Below the pieces are notes generated by a model that had not been told where the DNA came from, did not search any database, and saw nothing but the letters and a program-made list of their open reading frames with translations. Positions 1 through 11,395 of a DNA stretch of 64,000 nt are shown here, piece after piece. The DNA lies in assembly GCA_023525975.1 (NCBI GenBank), contig CM042027.1, positions 13,349,001 through 13,413,000 of the forward strand. The letters run 5' to 3'. The DNA comes from Smallanthus sonchifolius. Lineage: Eukaryota; Streptophyta; Magnoliopsida; Asterales; Asteraceae. Made by a program: the position numbers and the translations under genes. How positions within the stretch are numbered: the stretch's first letter is position 1; each line of letters begins with the position of its first letter.

Positions 1-1027
1 TTCAAAATGTACAACTGCGTGCCACATCGTGAAACGAAGGGGATTTTAATATGTTTTTTTTCTACTTTTGTTATTCCTATTTTTGAGCTGTTAGTTTATT
101 TTCGTAATTTTTTAGTCCATGTTTTTTCCAATATTTTGCTATTGTTTTTACGTTACATGTTTTAATACTCATGTTCTTTTAAAATTTTAAAGTATACAAC
201 CGTCAAATACGACTATAAGTATGCACAAAAATTACGTAGCGCAGGTGGTAATACTATTTAAAATTGATCACATGTTCATGTTAATATTTTCTTTTATCGA
301 AATAAGATATTTTATTAAACAATACCTTAATTGTTTATTCAAATAAAAAATGAAAAATTGTGGTACAAAAGCATTTAGTAAAATGGCTTTTAACTTGTAT
401 ATTTCTAATGTTTTTAACATACTTTACTCTTCTAAGTTATCACCTTCTTTTAGTATATTCAAAAAGACAATAAGTAGTTATTATTGAAAAAATAAATAGG
501 ACGGTTTATGTCAACATCAACATCAAGGAATATTTTAAACTTCTTTTGATTTTTATAAAAATAAGTGATATCTTTCCTCATCATGTTCTTCTATTCTATG
601 TGTAATAAATAGTCACTCGTCAAAGTAACGTTTAGGCTATGTAACTCTGGGTGCTAGTGGCTTCAAGACCATTAGTTATACATTTAAAAAAATGTTACGT
701 GAATCGATATCAATCGAGTCTCAGCAATGTAAAAAACGAGTATAAGATATTACATAACACTAATATCATTTGAATTTTGGTTTTTCAAATTTGATTTGAA
801 TAGTGAATAGCACTCGTTGCTCCTAGGTGCTCTCCATCGATTGATGTTGGTGGGACTTCGCTACATGGTTTCTATGAGATTCATGATGGGAAAACCATTT
901 TCCCATGAAGAAATTTGTGTGTCCAAAATGGGAATATGTGAGGTTATAATGAGGAACATGAGATGACCCACTAATATGAAATTAGGGTTGGTTTCTCAAT
1001 AAGTATAGCGTGTTTATTAAAAGATAT
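1..1027. other. AT-rich stretch without a recognised feature
   Basis: I see no convincing coding frame, structural RNA or bounded repeat here. The composition is AT-rich intergenic DNA, and this is the left flank of the Mutator-like element that starts at 1037. Confidence 0.5.
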
Positions 1028-1855
1028 TCTATTTTAGGCTAAATTACAATTTTTGTCCTTTATGTTTGTCAAAATTATAGAATGAGCCCTTTAAAATTTT
1101 GACTTTCACTCACTGTCCTTTATTTGTAAAAGTACTTACAAGTTTTGTCATTTCCACTAACAACCGTTAAGTTTTTCAGTTAAGTCACTCTATGTGCATT
1201 GCATATGAGGGCATTTTAGTCATTCTTATAATTTAGTTAAATTTAATAAATTATTCTTTATTTATTAATACATATATTAACATAAAATCTTCAAAGAATC
1301 CCCACCCTACCAGGTTACCATCATATTTATCCCAGCAACACCGACATTGTTACCATTTCAGATCATTCCAGTTACCATCTTCTTCATCACACCAACATTG
1401 TCATCGTCACCGCCAGCAACACAACCACCAGTTACCATCGTCTTCATATTCCACCGTCCATCTTCCAAGAACCCTAAATCAGAGCTGAGAGAGAGCCATA
1501 TGAGAGGGGGAAAAAGAGAGGAGCATACGACGGTGGACAGCCGCTCCACGGTGGAGCTGTGGATCAGGTGGGTTCAGGCGACGGCAGCGACTCGCCTTTC
1601 CAGTGATTGTTTCCTCTCCCAAACCCTAATTCGAACGACACAGGTCATTTGTGAGTGGAGGTTTTGAAAATCAGAAATCGTATTGAACAATCAGTCGAGA
1701 TTCAAGTTTTTTCTCCCCCAACGGAGAGGGTTGGGAATTCGATTTAGGATTGGGAGCTCGATTGAGATGAGAGGGGGTGTGCGTTGTGGTCAACGAGGGA
1801 GAGAGGGAGGCGGGTTTGGATTTGCAGGTGACGAGATTGGGGGTGTGTTAAGGGA

Positions 1856-4470
1856 TGTCACACCCCCAATTTCAACTAACGGAGTTTACCGTTTGGGAAG
1901 TGACAAACCAGGATCTCAGTCATTAGTTACATTGAACGACTCTATATGGGACTCAAATGAAAATATCATATTAATCAGAGTAAATGCGGAAGCGTATAAA
2001 GAAAGTAAATAAGCAAAACAAACGCGCCCAAAAAGTCCAGTCCAAACATAATTCAAAACAGTCCAAACGAAATAATAAAACATAATTCAATAGTAGGACT
2101 CCATGCATGTCCTATATGTGCACCTGTGCCTTATCTTAGCGACCTGAGAAAACATGTAAGAAAAGATGTCAACACGATGTTGGTGAGTTCACAGGTTTCA
2201 ATATATAAATAAACGTTTACCAGATTATTGTACATTCAATATGCATCTATAGATAGCTAACCTACGTTTCATGTTTAACGTAAGCGCTCGCAACCGAAGC
2301 TGACTGTTTGTTTATTTGCCTCCTGCCAGGTCTATCACCTCTTGCGATGTGAGTAGGCTAACATTTCACCCGTTCGACCTCAAATTGAGTTAGCGCGACT
2401 AACGCGGGTGAGACTTGTCAAACCCAATAGTACTACTAAACATTACCTCGCTAAGATCCATATTAACGGTCCGATGTGTGTTGAAGACTTTCAGTGATAG
2501 CGTGTTACACGTAGCTTTAACATTGATAACATATGAATTATAATAATCTCAAAAATAGTTGTACATGCTTTCTCCCCCAGGTTAAAACAGTAAAAAAGGG
2601 TCGTGAAACCTAACCTGATTTGCGTAGGAAATAATCACACAAGTATGAGATTAAATTCTCAAGCATTAGCCCGATACGGCTCACGGATGCCCTTGAATTA
2701 CAACATAATTATTAGAGATAAAATGGGATTTGTGATGACACATGGAGGATTAGAACGTCTTTAAACATTCTAAGGATTAACGGGTAAACGAACTAGTTTA
2801 TGGGAATACGGATTTCTAAATTAGGATAAATGCGTTCCGAGACGAATGACAAATAATAAATATATTCAAGCGTTTGCACCGACAATAGTGATTTAAGATA
2901 ACAACATAATTTAATATATTATTCATAAGTTTGAGAAATAACACAATAGTAAGCTTCGTGGTTAAATAATAAATAATTATTTTTATTCGAGAACATGCAC
3001 GAGGGTAAACGATATAAATAATTATATCATATATAAGTTTGAATTGTTTCACAACAATTAGAAACGTGGCGAAAATAATATATATAAATATATTATTTGA
3101 ATAAGAGTTACATTTTGAAAAATAATATAGTTTATATTATTTTATTCGGAATTGAAGGTTAAATAATAATATATACATATTATTATAAAAATATGAAATA
3201 CGTAACAAGGAGGGTTTATAAAATCAATCCCGAGTCCACGGGTAGTTTTTCCGGTTTAAACATATTAATATAATATCATAATAATATAGAGATTTAATTA
3301 AATACTAAAACAAGGTTTAAAACTAAAAATAACCAAAACAGTGGTGGGGGAGACTCGAACCCGAGTCTCCTCCCCACGAGCACACACACTTAGCCAGTCC
3401 ACCCGCTAGGGCAATCGCAACAAGACCCGGACCAGAATGGTTTTAATCAGAAGTTCCAGTGAATCCCCCTCCCATTCATATTCGCGATCGACCAAGACCC
3501 AAAACCCTTTGATTCGATCACGATAGGCCAAAATAGCATAGGGGTTTTGTTAACCGGGGTGTCACGAATCTGTTGGTTGTGTTTAATTGTAAAATCGTTT
3601 AGTAAAAGGTTGTTTAATTTCTGTATGAACACCGAAACCCTAGAACAAGAACAAGAAATCAAATCGAACGATCCTGATACTAGATGTTGATAGAATCATA
3701 GGGCTTTTGATAATTAGGACATTTCGAATCTGAGGATGTGGTTTAATTTCATTCACTTTGTATCTAAGATCGAAAGCCCCAATTTTTTTTACGCATGAAC
3801 CCTAGGTTAATGATCTTTAACAATTCGGTGTTAATAGATTAAATTGATAGAGGACTTTCAATCTACAAGAAAAAACGAAAGTGTGGATGAAGTCAATTAC
3901 CAGAATGGTGTTTGAACTGATGGGGAACGACTACAACTAATGCCGACGGCGGTGGGGTTGGTCTCCGGTGACTTTTGCTGCAACTCCGGTCAATTCAACT
4001 TGTGTAAAATCTCCAGAGAGGTGTGTGGGTGTTCAATTCCTGAGAATAATAACCGAGATCGACGAATTTGATGTGTAAGTGAAGATGGTCGACGGTTACG
4101 GATTGAATGCCCATATTGGGTTTAATTCGCGCATAATGATGATATTAAACTACTCAAAGATGGTCGTTAATGGTGTTAAAGTGTATTTCGGTTATCAATT
4201 TCAACCTTTAATTGATTATGGCTTGCGAATTTGAATTCAAAAATCAACAGGTTTGACTTATAAAATTCAACAGAAATAAAATAATCGATTTTGACTTTAT
4301 AAGTCAATAGATTGAGTTTAGGGACTTGGCAGGATAAGTCTCTAAAGTTTGAGATCAGGAAATGACAGAATTGGTCCTTGGGGTTTAATATTGAGTTAAC
4401 TGGATTAGGACTTAACAGGATATTTAACGGAATTATTAACGAAGTTAATTTGAAAAGTCGAATTGTCACA
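1856..4470 (-). mobile_element. Solo LTR of a Ty3-type retrotransposon, TSD AGGGA
   Basis: The sequence from TGTCACACCC (1856) to AATTGTCACA (4470) is bounded by perfect 5-bp duplications AGGGA at 1851-1855 and 4471-4475, and its ends are TG...CA. At 2615 bp with no gag or pol frame and no second LTR, it is best read as a solo LTR left by unequal recombination. It carries a tRNA-B-box-like palindrome around GACTCGAACCCGAGTC (about 3353-3368). The minus orientation is chosen because plant Ty3 LTRs commonly end in GGGTGTGACA. Short frames inside it (e.g. 3447-3662) show no recognisable domain. Confidence 0.85.
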
Positions 4471-5106
4471 AGGGATGCAACGGTGGTGGTGGAAGGTGGA
4501 GGGGTGGTGGAAGGGAGGAAGATGAAGGTAGGATGTGCAGTCATCGGAGATCCTCGTTGTTGGTTCAGGTTCGCATACAAAAACACATCAGATCTGGGGT
4601 CGTATGTGATGAGAATGGTTGGTTAATCGACAAGGGATGAAACGGCGAAGTGGTGGTGATGAAACGGCGGAGTGGTGGTGATGAAGCGACGATGGTGGTG
4701 AGTTGTGGAGTGGTATGGTTGTTAAGGGGATGAAGAAAAGAAAGGGGGAGTGGGTTTGGTCTGGTTATCAATGGGAAGAACAAATGTGGGAATTTACCTT
4801 TATGCCCTCACATGCCAAGCACATGCACTGATTTAACGAATAAAATGGATGGTGTCACACCCGCCCAAGGCACCCCCTGGACGTGTGCGAGCCCGATTGG
4901 TATTGTTTTGGTTACTTGATTTCAGAGTTTTTGTGTAAAACACAGCGGAATTTTTTTTCAAAGGATCGTTTCATAATTTATCCCAACCTCGAGGGTTGTA
5001 ATTGTAAATGCCAAAACTCAGTTGGAAAACAAAAAGCCTTGGTGAGATATAGTAGAGAACCAAACATAGAACGATAATGATGCATGCTTCAGGGAGTTGA
5101 AAATAA

Positions 5107-5330
5107 GCATAGATCCGGAGATTACCGAATAGGTTAACCTTTCAAACTGCTGTTGAATCCATGGGCAGGCAACCTGGCGAACTGAAACATCTTAGTAGCC
5201 AGAGTAAAAGAAAGCAAAAGCGATTCCCGTAGTAGCGGCGAGCAAAATGGGAGCAGCCTAAACCATGAAAACGGGGTTGTGGAAGAGCAATACAAGCGTC
5301 GTGCTGCTAGGCGAAGCAGTAACATATTCT
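5107..5330 (+). pseudogene. rrn26: Mitochondrial 26S rRNA fragment (NUMT)
   Basis: The stretch reads like the 5' portion of plant mitochondrial rrn26: AGATCCGGAGATTACCGAAT, then GAATCCATGGGCAGGCAACC, AACTGAAACATCTTAGTAGC and GCGATTCCCGTAGTAGCGGC. It is only a few hundred bases of a gene of about 3.3 kb and is embedded in a retrotransposon LTR, so it is not a functional rRNA gene. Confidence 0.85.
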
Positions 5331-5759
5331 ATTTGATCTCGAAGTCCTCATATAGCACTTCTTCCAATCCTGGATGGGGGATCACTTGTAGGAATGACAT
5401 AATGCTAATCCATGTTCCACACGGCCAAGGAAGCATCAGTTTTTAATCTAATTATGACTTGGTCATTCAGAAAAGAGATTCTTTCTCGATCAGAATAGTG
5501 GAATGGAAGGCACTACAAGAAAGATATACTCCTTTTCAAATCGCCCCGCGAGATAAGTGGAATCGTCTTGCGCCATATGTACTGAGATTGTTCGGGAGAC
5601 ATGGTCCAAGCCCGGTACGAGGATGACTTGTGCCTAGGGGTGAATTGAATTCTTTCCTTTTTTTTGGTATGCCGCTCCACGAGCTAGGATAAAATGATCA
5701 GATGTCCCTTTCGTTTACAACAACCTTAACCGCACAAGCCTGGGCTGGGCCTACCTACA

Positions 5760-5825
5760 TCCCTAGAGGAGCCGTATGAGGCGGAAGCTCCACGTACGGT
5801 TTTGAAGCCGAGCCTTTCCAGCAAT
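5760..5825 (+). other. Group II intron domain V/VI of mitochondrial origin
   Basis: The segment GAGCCGTATGAGGCGGAAGC followed by CACGTACGGTT forms the short conserved hairpin typical of domain V in plant mitochondrial group II introns. The flanking 5340-6230 looks like intron and spacer DNA of the same origin but I cannot assign it to a gene. It is on the opposite strand from the nad2 exon, so it is not that exon's own intron in this arrangement. Confidence 0.65.
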
Positions 5826-6254
5826 GGGGCATAGGGACCGATATGATAGTCGTCACCGAGCTATGCTTCTTTGTTGAGATAGCTTGCCAAAAAGCTATAG
5901 TCAACTTCACTTGAACTTGCCTAACTTCTTTCGCTTTAGCAGAGGGTGCTAACCTTCAAGTAAGCTATATATAAGAATAAGATAATTGGCTAGATTATCT
6001 ATGCTAAGGGGAAAAAGGCATTCCTCTTTACTCTCAACAGCTTCTCAAAGAGCTTCTGATACTAGTGAAAGAATTGAATTGTAGACAGAAAGGAAAGTTT
6101 ACGACTCTTTCCGATAGATAACCAAAGAGGAGACAGGAGCAAGCCAAAGACCTATTCTGGATGTTAAATACCATTGGATGGGTTACTTTTTATTGGCATT
6201 GGAAGCACATTGCATTATGGCAGGGTAATGTTTCACAGTTTAATGAATCTTCCA

Positions 6255-6572
6255 CTTATTTGATGGCCCCCAATGACCTATAACGCTTGTCACTGCTCCC
6301 ACCGGGGCTAGGAAGTAAGCCTCACAACCTAAAGCGGCGAAGAACAAATAGAATTTGCTACAAAATCCGGCTAACGGGGGTATTCCTGCGTAGGAGAACA
6401 TAGTAATGGAGAAGGTAATAGCCGAAATAGGATTCGTTTTGGCTAGAGTGCCCAAATCCGCAATATATTTGACACAGCTTTGTCGTAATGTTGAAACTAT
6501 GGCAAATGCATCTATCGTCATTGATGCATAAATAAAGAAAGCAAGATCCCCGGCTATTGAATCTGTTGTCAT
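6255..6572 (-). pseudogene. nad2: Mitochondrial NADH dehydrogenase subunit 2 exon (NUMT)
   Basis: The minus frame encodes a clear stretch of mitochondrial NAD2, a proton-pumping membrane subunit of complex I. Diagnostic peptides are KYIADLGTLAKTNPISAITF, then TMFSYAGIPPLAGFCSKF and FYLFFAALG. The match ends at about VTSVIG, after which the reading frame becomes unrelated and stops at 6240. This is probably an exon end followed by intron or junction sequence. With about 100 of the roughly 490 codons of nad2, no start context and a location inside a nuclear retrotransposon LTR, it is a NUMT fragment. Confidence 0.9.
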
Positions 6573-7689
6573 CGGCGGGGCTACTTTTTCTTTGATTCAA
6601 GCAAGTCGACCATAAGGTGAATCGATGAACTGACTGAAGCCATTCCTAGCCACCATTGCTTTCGAAATAGTCTGTCTTTACTTTACCAGCTTCTCTAAGA
6701 TATCAATCACTAAACTAAACAAAGTAGCAAAAATCATAAGAGAAGAAAAGTTCACCGAAGGTTGAGAAGTAGTACGCCTGGTTCACAAGGTTCTACCTTT
6801 ACTTTATAAACATAGGGTTTCAATACCCTTCTCATTTGATTACAAATCATTGTTTGAAACCAAATACATGATGAGCCACTGGAAATAGTTCTAACACAGG
6901 GTTGATCAGTTTCCAAGTCCTATCTCATCTCTTTTGGATTTCCCTTTACACGAGGCCTGAGAATCATACGTGCATTCCATCCTTTACTGGGTCAGATCTC
7001 ATATCTGCCCGTATACCATTCTCAACATGTTTTATTCATTACCTAGAAAACATTTTGAAAATAAAACGTAAGCGCGAACGCTGGTGAATGCAATATCTTG
7101 ACATAAAATCATTTTGGCACAAATAAATATTAATTTCATAATCACAACTTCATGTTTAATCTACACACTCAGCAGGCCCGTCCTGTTCCATCGTACCACA
7201 GTATACACTAGCGTCATAGCTTATAACAATGAAAACTCCATGTCCTACATTTGTTATAAGATTAGCACCAGCCGCAATCCGAAAATTTCACCCGAGACCC
7301 GTGTATTCCTTGTAAGTTTTACGTATACCTATGGCCTGAATGCTTGTTCGTAGAAGAACGTTGAGCATTACTTCATTAACCTTTATTTGGCCATTTCCGT
7401 AAATAAAATATTTGACACAAGTTTTGAAAGAGATAAAGTATTCACCTTGTTTGTAGGAATGAGCCTCTAAAGTTGAAAGCTTAGCTTCTAGCTTCTTAAC
7501 CTGATTTCTCTAGCGTCTTGACCTTTCTACGAGCGTATCTTGCTTAATCAGGAACTACGAGGAGCGGGAATCAAACCGGGATTGTCGGGGATCGTCTACG
7601 GAGGCTCTGGAATGCAAATGTGAAGTGGGGATCAAATTTGGTGTGAGAAAACCGAATGAAATCATCCATCTATTTATAGGTTGAAAAAC

Positions 7690-8075
7690 TTACCCGTAGT
7701 GGACCGCTACGTAGGCGGGTGGTGGTCCGCCACCGTCCTTGGTTGCGTCAGCCCTAGATGTCGAAGTCTGATTGGAATGATCCTTAATTAGCGGCTAGCG
7801 GATCGTTACCGTTGGGCGTAGCGGTCCGCCACCCATACGCGTGGCAGAATCTAATGAGTTTGCGGCTGGCGGACCGTTACCACCTGGCGTGGCGGTCCGC
7901 CACGAATACGCGTGTCACAAGCTTCGACCATTAGTCACTATATACGTGGCATCACCGGATTGTTTACTTAGTTACCAAGTAGCGGACCGTTACTACATAT
8001 GGTGGCGGTCCGCCACCTAATTCTATTCCATAGCGGACCGTTAGGCTTGACCTTAGCGGTCCGCTAAGGTCTAAA
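7690..8075. repeat. Array of GCGGTCCGC dyad motifs in the 3' LTR
   Basis: Roughly ten copies of a self-complementary motif alternate in two forms, TAGCGGACCGYTA and GGYGGTCCGCCAC, with spacings of about 20-50 bp. Examples are GGACCGCTACG near 7703, GGTCCGCCACC near 7730, GGTCCGCCACG near 7892 and AGCGGTCCGCTAAGG near 8055. The motif is GC-rich and CpG-rich in otherwise AT-rich DNA. The other LTR carries the same array at 18070-18450. Confidence 0.75.
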
Positions 8076-8181
8076 TTCCCAAATTTTTCATTTTTAATCC
8101 TAGACTTTAGTATATTTACACTTATACTCCCTAAGGTTTACCTTTTTCCAAATCTTGGACATTTTTTGGGCAGGTGTTACA

Positions 8182-8192
8182 TCCTCCTTGTT
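8182..8192 (-). promoter_or_regulatory. Polypurine tract of the chromovirus
   Basis: On the minus strand AACAAGGAGGA lies directly against the 3' LTR, the expected position for the primer of plus-strand DNA synthesis. Confidence 0.7.
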
Positions 8193-10163
8193 TGAAACTC
8201 GTCCTCGAGTTTATTCGAACAGGTGTGGATATTTCTTTCTCATTTCCGACTCTAGTTCCCACGTGTACTCAGGTCCACGTCTAGAGTTCCATTTCACTTT
8301 CACAATTATCAATTTTATTTCTTTTCAATCTCTTTTCCTACCTGTCCTCGATTTGCAAAGGTTGTTCCACAAATCTTAACTTTTCATCTACCTCTACATC
8401 TTGTTGGGGCATTACCAGAGATTCATCTGCTAAACACTTGCGCAGATTTGACACATGAAATACATCATGTACTTCATTCATTTCATCTAGTAGTTCGAGT
8501 TGATAGGCCACAGGCCCAACTCTTTTCAGGATTTTGAATGGTCCTACAAATCTAGGACTTAATTTCCCTTTCTTTCCAAATCTTACAACGCCTTTCCAGG
8601 GTGAAACTTTCAACAGAATGTTATCACCGACTTTGAATTGTAACGGCTTTCGTCTCTTATCAGCATAACTCTTTTGACGATCACGAGCCGCTTTCAACCT
8701 ATCCTTTATTTGGATAACTTTTTCAGTTGTTTCTGGGACTATTTCAGGTCCAGACAACTGATTTTCTCCTACTTCATACCAACATATTGGAGTTCGACAT
8801 TTACGACCATATAAGGCTTCAAAAGGAGCGGCCTGTATACTCGTATGATAGCTATTGTTATAGGAGAATTCCATTAGAGGTAGGTGGTCATCCCAACTTC
8901 CTCCAAGATCAATAACACAAGCTCTTAACATATCTTCAAGAGTTTGAATTGTTCTTTCGCTCTGCCCATCCGCCTGAGGATGGTAGGCAGTGCTAAGATT
9001 TAATTTTGAACCAAGAGCTTTCTAGAAACTTTGCCAGAATCGAGAAGTAAATCTACTATATCTATCTGATACGATAGATAGTGGCACGCCGTGTAATGTT
9101 ATGATTTCATTAACGTATAGTTGTGCCAACTTATCCATGCTGAACGTTTCTTTTATTAGGAGAAAATGAGCAGACTTAGTAAATCTGTCAATGATAACCC
9201 AGATGGTATCATTCCCTCGACTCGTTCGGGAAAGTTTCGTGATAAAGTCCATGTTTATCATTTCCCATTTCCAGACTGGAATTTCAAGTGCTGTAACAAA
9301 CGAGGCAGATTTTGATGTTCAGCTTTAACTTGAGAACATGTCAAACATTTTGCAACATAGATAGCGATATGTGTCTTCATTCCTATCCACCAGTAATTGG
9401 ATTTTAGGTTTTTATACATCTTATCGCTTCCGGGATGCATCGTGTATTTAGGTTTATGGGCTTCCTCAAGAATTTCTTCACGAGTATTTCCATAGATAGG
9501 AACCCAAATTCTCTTATTTATTCTAAGGATTTCATCATCTCCTTTGATCAACTGATCAATCATACCTCCAAATCCTTCCTTTTCAAGGTTGGATTCTTGC
9601 AAAGCAAGTTTCTGAGATTCCTTAATACGAGTAATAAGATCGATTTGGAGATCGAGTCTTAAAGCACGAACTCGTTTAGGTTTCTCATGTTCTTTTCTGC
9701 TTAGAGCATCTGCTACAACATTGGCTTTTCCTTCATGATAACAGATTTCACAATCGTAATCATTCAGGACTTCCATCTAACGTCTTTGCCTCATATTCAG
9801 TTCCTTCTGACTGAATATATACTTTAGGCTTTTGTGATCAGTAAAGATAGTGAATTTGACTTTATATAGATAGTGTCTCCATAATTTCAGGGCAAAGATT
9901 ATGGCACCTAGTTCTAAATCATGAGTCATATAATTCTTTTTATGAGTTTTCAGTTGGCGAGAAGCATAAGCGATAACCTTGCTTCCTTGCATGAACACAC
10001 AACCAAAGCCGGTGTGTGACGCATCACAATAAATTGAAAAGCCTTTATTTCCATCTGGCAAAGCTAGTATGGGTGCTTGAGTTAGTTTCTGTTTTAGAGT
10101 TTCGAAAGCTTCAGATTGTTTAGGACCCCATTCGTACTTGACTGGCTTGCGGGTCAGATAAGT
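8190..10163 (-). pseudogene. Chromovirus pol, 3' part: RNase H, integrase, chromodomain
   Basis: Reading the minus strand, RNase H comes first (10190-9777; FSIYCDASHTGFGCVF, later TDHKSLKYIF). It is cut by a TAG where a tryptophan codon is usual (9777-9779). Integrase follows with its zinc-binding H...H...C..C segment (CLTCSQ near 9340), a frameshift near 9258, the catalytic core (9261-9022; DFITKL, then SDRYSRF), and after another break the C-terminal part (8931-8338) with a GPF module (SPRFVGPFKILKRVGPVAYQ). A shifted frame at about 8210-8300 still shows a chromodomain-like YTWELESEMRKKYP. These domains insert cDNA into chromatin, but at least four breaks make this copy inactive. Confidence 0.9.
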
Positions 10164-10404
10164 TGTAACATCCTGATTTTTATTATTCATATTTCAATCC
10201 AATGTAATGCAATTTCGAATTCAATACTCGTGCACTATCTCATTTATTTTCTCGCCGTAAATTAAATGCAATGATTCTATACTAATTCGCATATTTTACT
10301 CGGTTATATACATTTGAACACTATACAAGAAACCATTTTATTCAAACTTATCAAATCTGAAAAGTCAAGGACTAAAATTGAAAAATGTCAACAAACCCTA
10401 ATTA

Positions 10405-10535
10405 GCACGGTCGTGCTTCGTCCTAACACGGTCGCGCCAAGTGCCTCGGCACGATCGCGTGACTGGTCCTGGAACGATCGCGCCCGGTGCCTAGGCACGG
10501 TCGCGCCTCTCTTGGGCACGGTCGCGTCTGCGTAA
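10405..10535. repeat. CACGRTCGYG dyad motif cluster 1
   Basis: About six copies of a 10-14 bp near-palindrome occur in 130 bp: GCACGGTCGTGC, ACACGGTCGCGCC, GCACGATCGCG, AACGATCGCGCCC, GCACGGTCGCGCC, GCACGGTCGCGTC. The spacing is about 17-28 bp. Confidence 0.75.
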
Positions 10536-11130
10536 CAGTTGAAACGTAAATGCAGTTTAATCACCCAATCATTTGAAATCCGTAACAGTCGTCCGTTTCT
10601 TTTCCCCTTAACGAATGAATCAAGTATCGAATTCCTCAAACGCCTCAGTTCATATTACCAATTTCGAAAAACTCTCTCAAACTTTCCAAGAAACAAAAAT
10701 CCGCTGTTCGATCCGAATCCTCTCAATCCAGCAGCAGAAACTCGATACTCAATCATCCCTGAAGTTCCCAGACTATTTGGATTGGCCGGAGTTGCAGTAA
10801 AGATCGCCGGAACACAAGTCGTCGACGCCGGAACTCTTTCTTGCCATCTCTATCAATCCTCTACTGTTTCGGGTAATTGAAATCATTTATTTCAGTTAAG
10901 TAGTCTCTGTATCGAAAGCCCCTATTCAATTTGGGCTTCCATTATAGTAATCGATCCGAATCAGAACTCATGCTTTATTAAAAATGACTTAATCGAACCC
11001 CTACTTAAACGCGATGTGCATACAATTAGATTATATGAAAAGACTCGTAATAACCCATTAATCAAAAGCCCTAACAATTCCAACGTTTAAAATACAAGAA
11101 TTGGTAAATTCGTGTCTGATTTGGAAAAGA

Positions 11131-11395
11131 CACGGTCGCGCTAATCATCTAGCGCGGCCGTGCCTCATCGAGCGCGGTCGTGTCCTCCTGTCCAGACCTT
11201 GTCATGCCCTCTGGGCTAGTCTCTGTTGTGTCTAAGGATCATAGACACGACCGTGCCGGGCCAAGACACGGTCGTGCCTGTTGACTTATCTAGATTGTGC
11301 TCCTGTTGATCAACCCGGTCGCGCCCCGACTAGCGCGGTCGCGCCCGTGGCTTGAGCACGATCGTGCCCTTCCGAGGCACGGTCGTGTGAGACTC
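11131..11395. repeat. CACGRTCGYG dyad motif cluster 2
   Basis: About nine or ten further copies occur in both orientations, including AGCGCGGCCGTGCC, AGCGCGGTCGTGTCC, ACACGACCGTGCC, GCACGATCGTGCCC and GCACGGTCGTGTG. Cluster 1 lies about 600 bp upstream within the same LTR. Confidence 0.75.

Larger units (their letters stand above)
5042..6796. other. Nuclear insertion of mitochondrial DNA (NUMT), mosaic
   Basis: This is an insertion of about 1755 bp that interrupts the 3' LTR of the chromovirus. It contains a stretch recognisable as plant mitochondrial large-subunit rRNA on the plus strand, then group II intron sequence with domain V on the plus strand, then a nad2 exon on the minus strand. 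Its base composition is more balanced than the AT-rich surroundings. No clear TSD is seen at the junctions, as expected for end-joining repair. Whether the three loci were already joined in this plant's mitochondrial genome or were ligated on insertion cannot be decided from the sequence. Confidence 0.88.
4853..8181 (-). repeat. 3' LTR of the chromovirus, split by mitochondrial DNA
   Basis: Positions 4853-5041 match 16983-17170, and about 6797-8181 match about 17174-18557. The intervening 1.75 kb (about 5042-6796) has no counterpart in the other LTR, so it is a later insertion. The LTR contains the dyad-motif array described at 7690-8075. Confidence 0.88.

Noticed and set aside
1347..2012. 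Plus-strand frames of 106 and 109 codons
   Set aside because: They lie in the MULE interior and run into the solo LTR at 1856; low-complexity content and no domain.
4176..4783. Overlapping short frames on both strands
   Set aside because: Repetitive GGTGGTGATGAAACGG sequence explains them; they cross the solo LTR boundary at 4470.
5134..5325. Minus-strand 63-codon frame
   Set aside because: It is a shadow of the mitochondrial rrn26 fragment.
7690..8075. CRISPR-like regularly spaced repeats
   Set aside because: Units are short palindromes with irregular spacing in a plant LTR, and the same pattern occurs in the other LTR; no cas genes.
10314..10880. Frames covering the CACGGTCGTG cluster
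   Set aside because: Repeat-driven open frames on both strands within a solo LTR; no domain.
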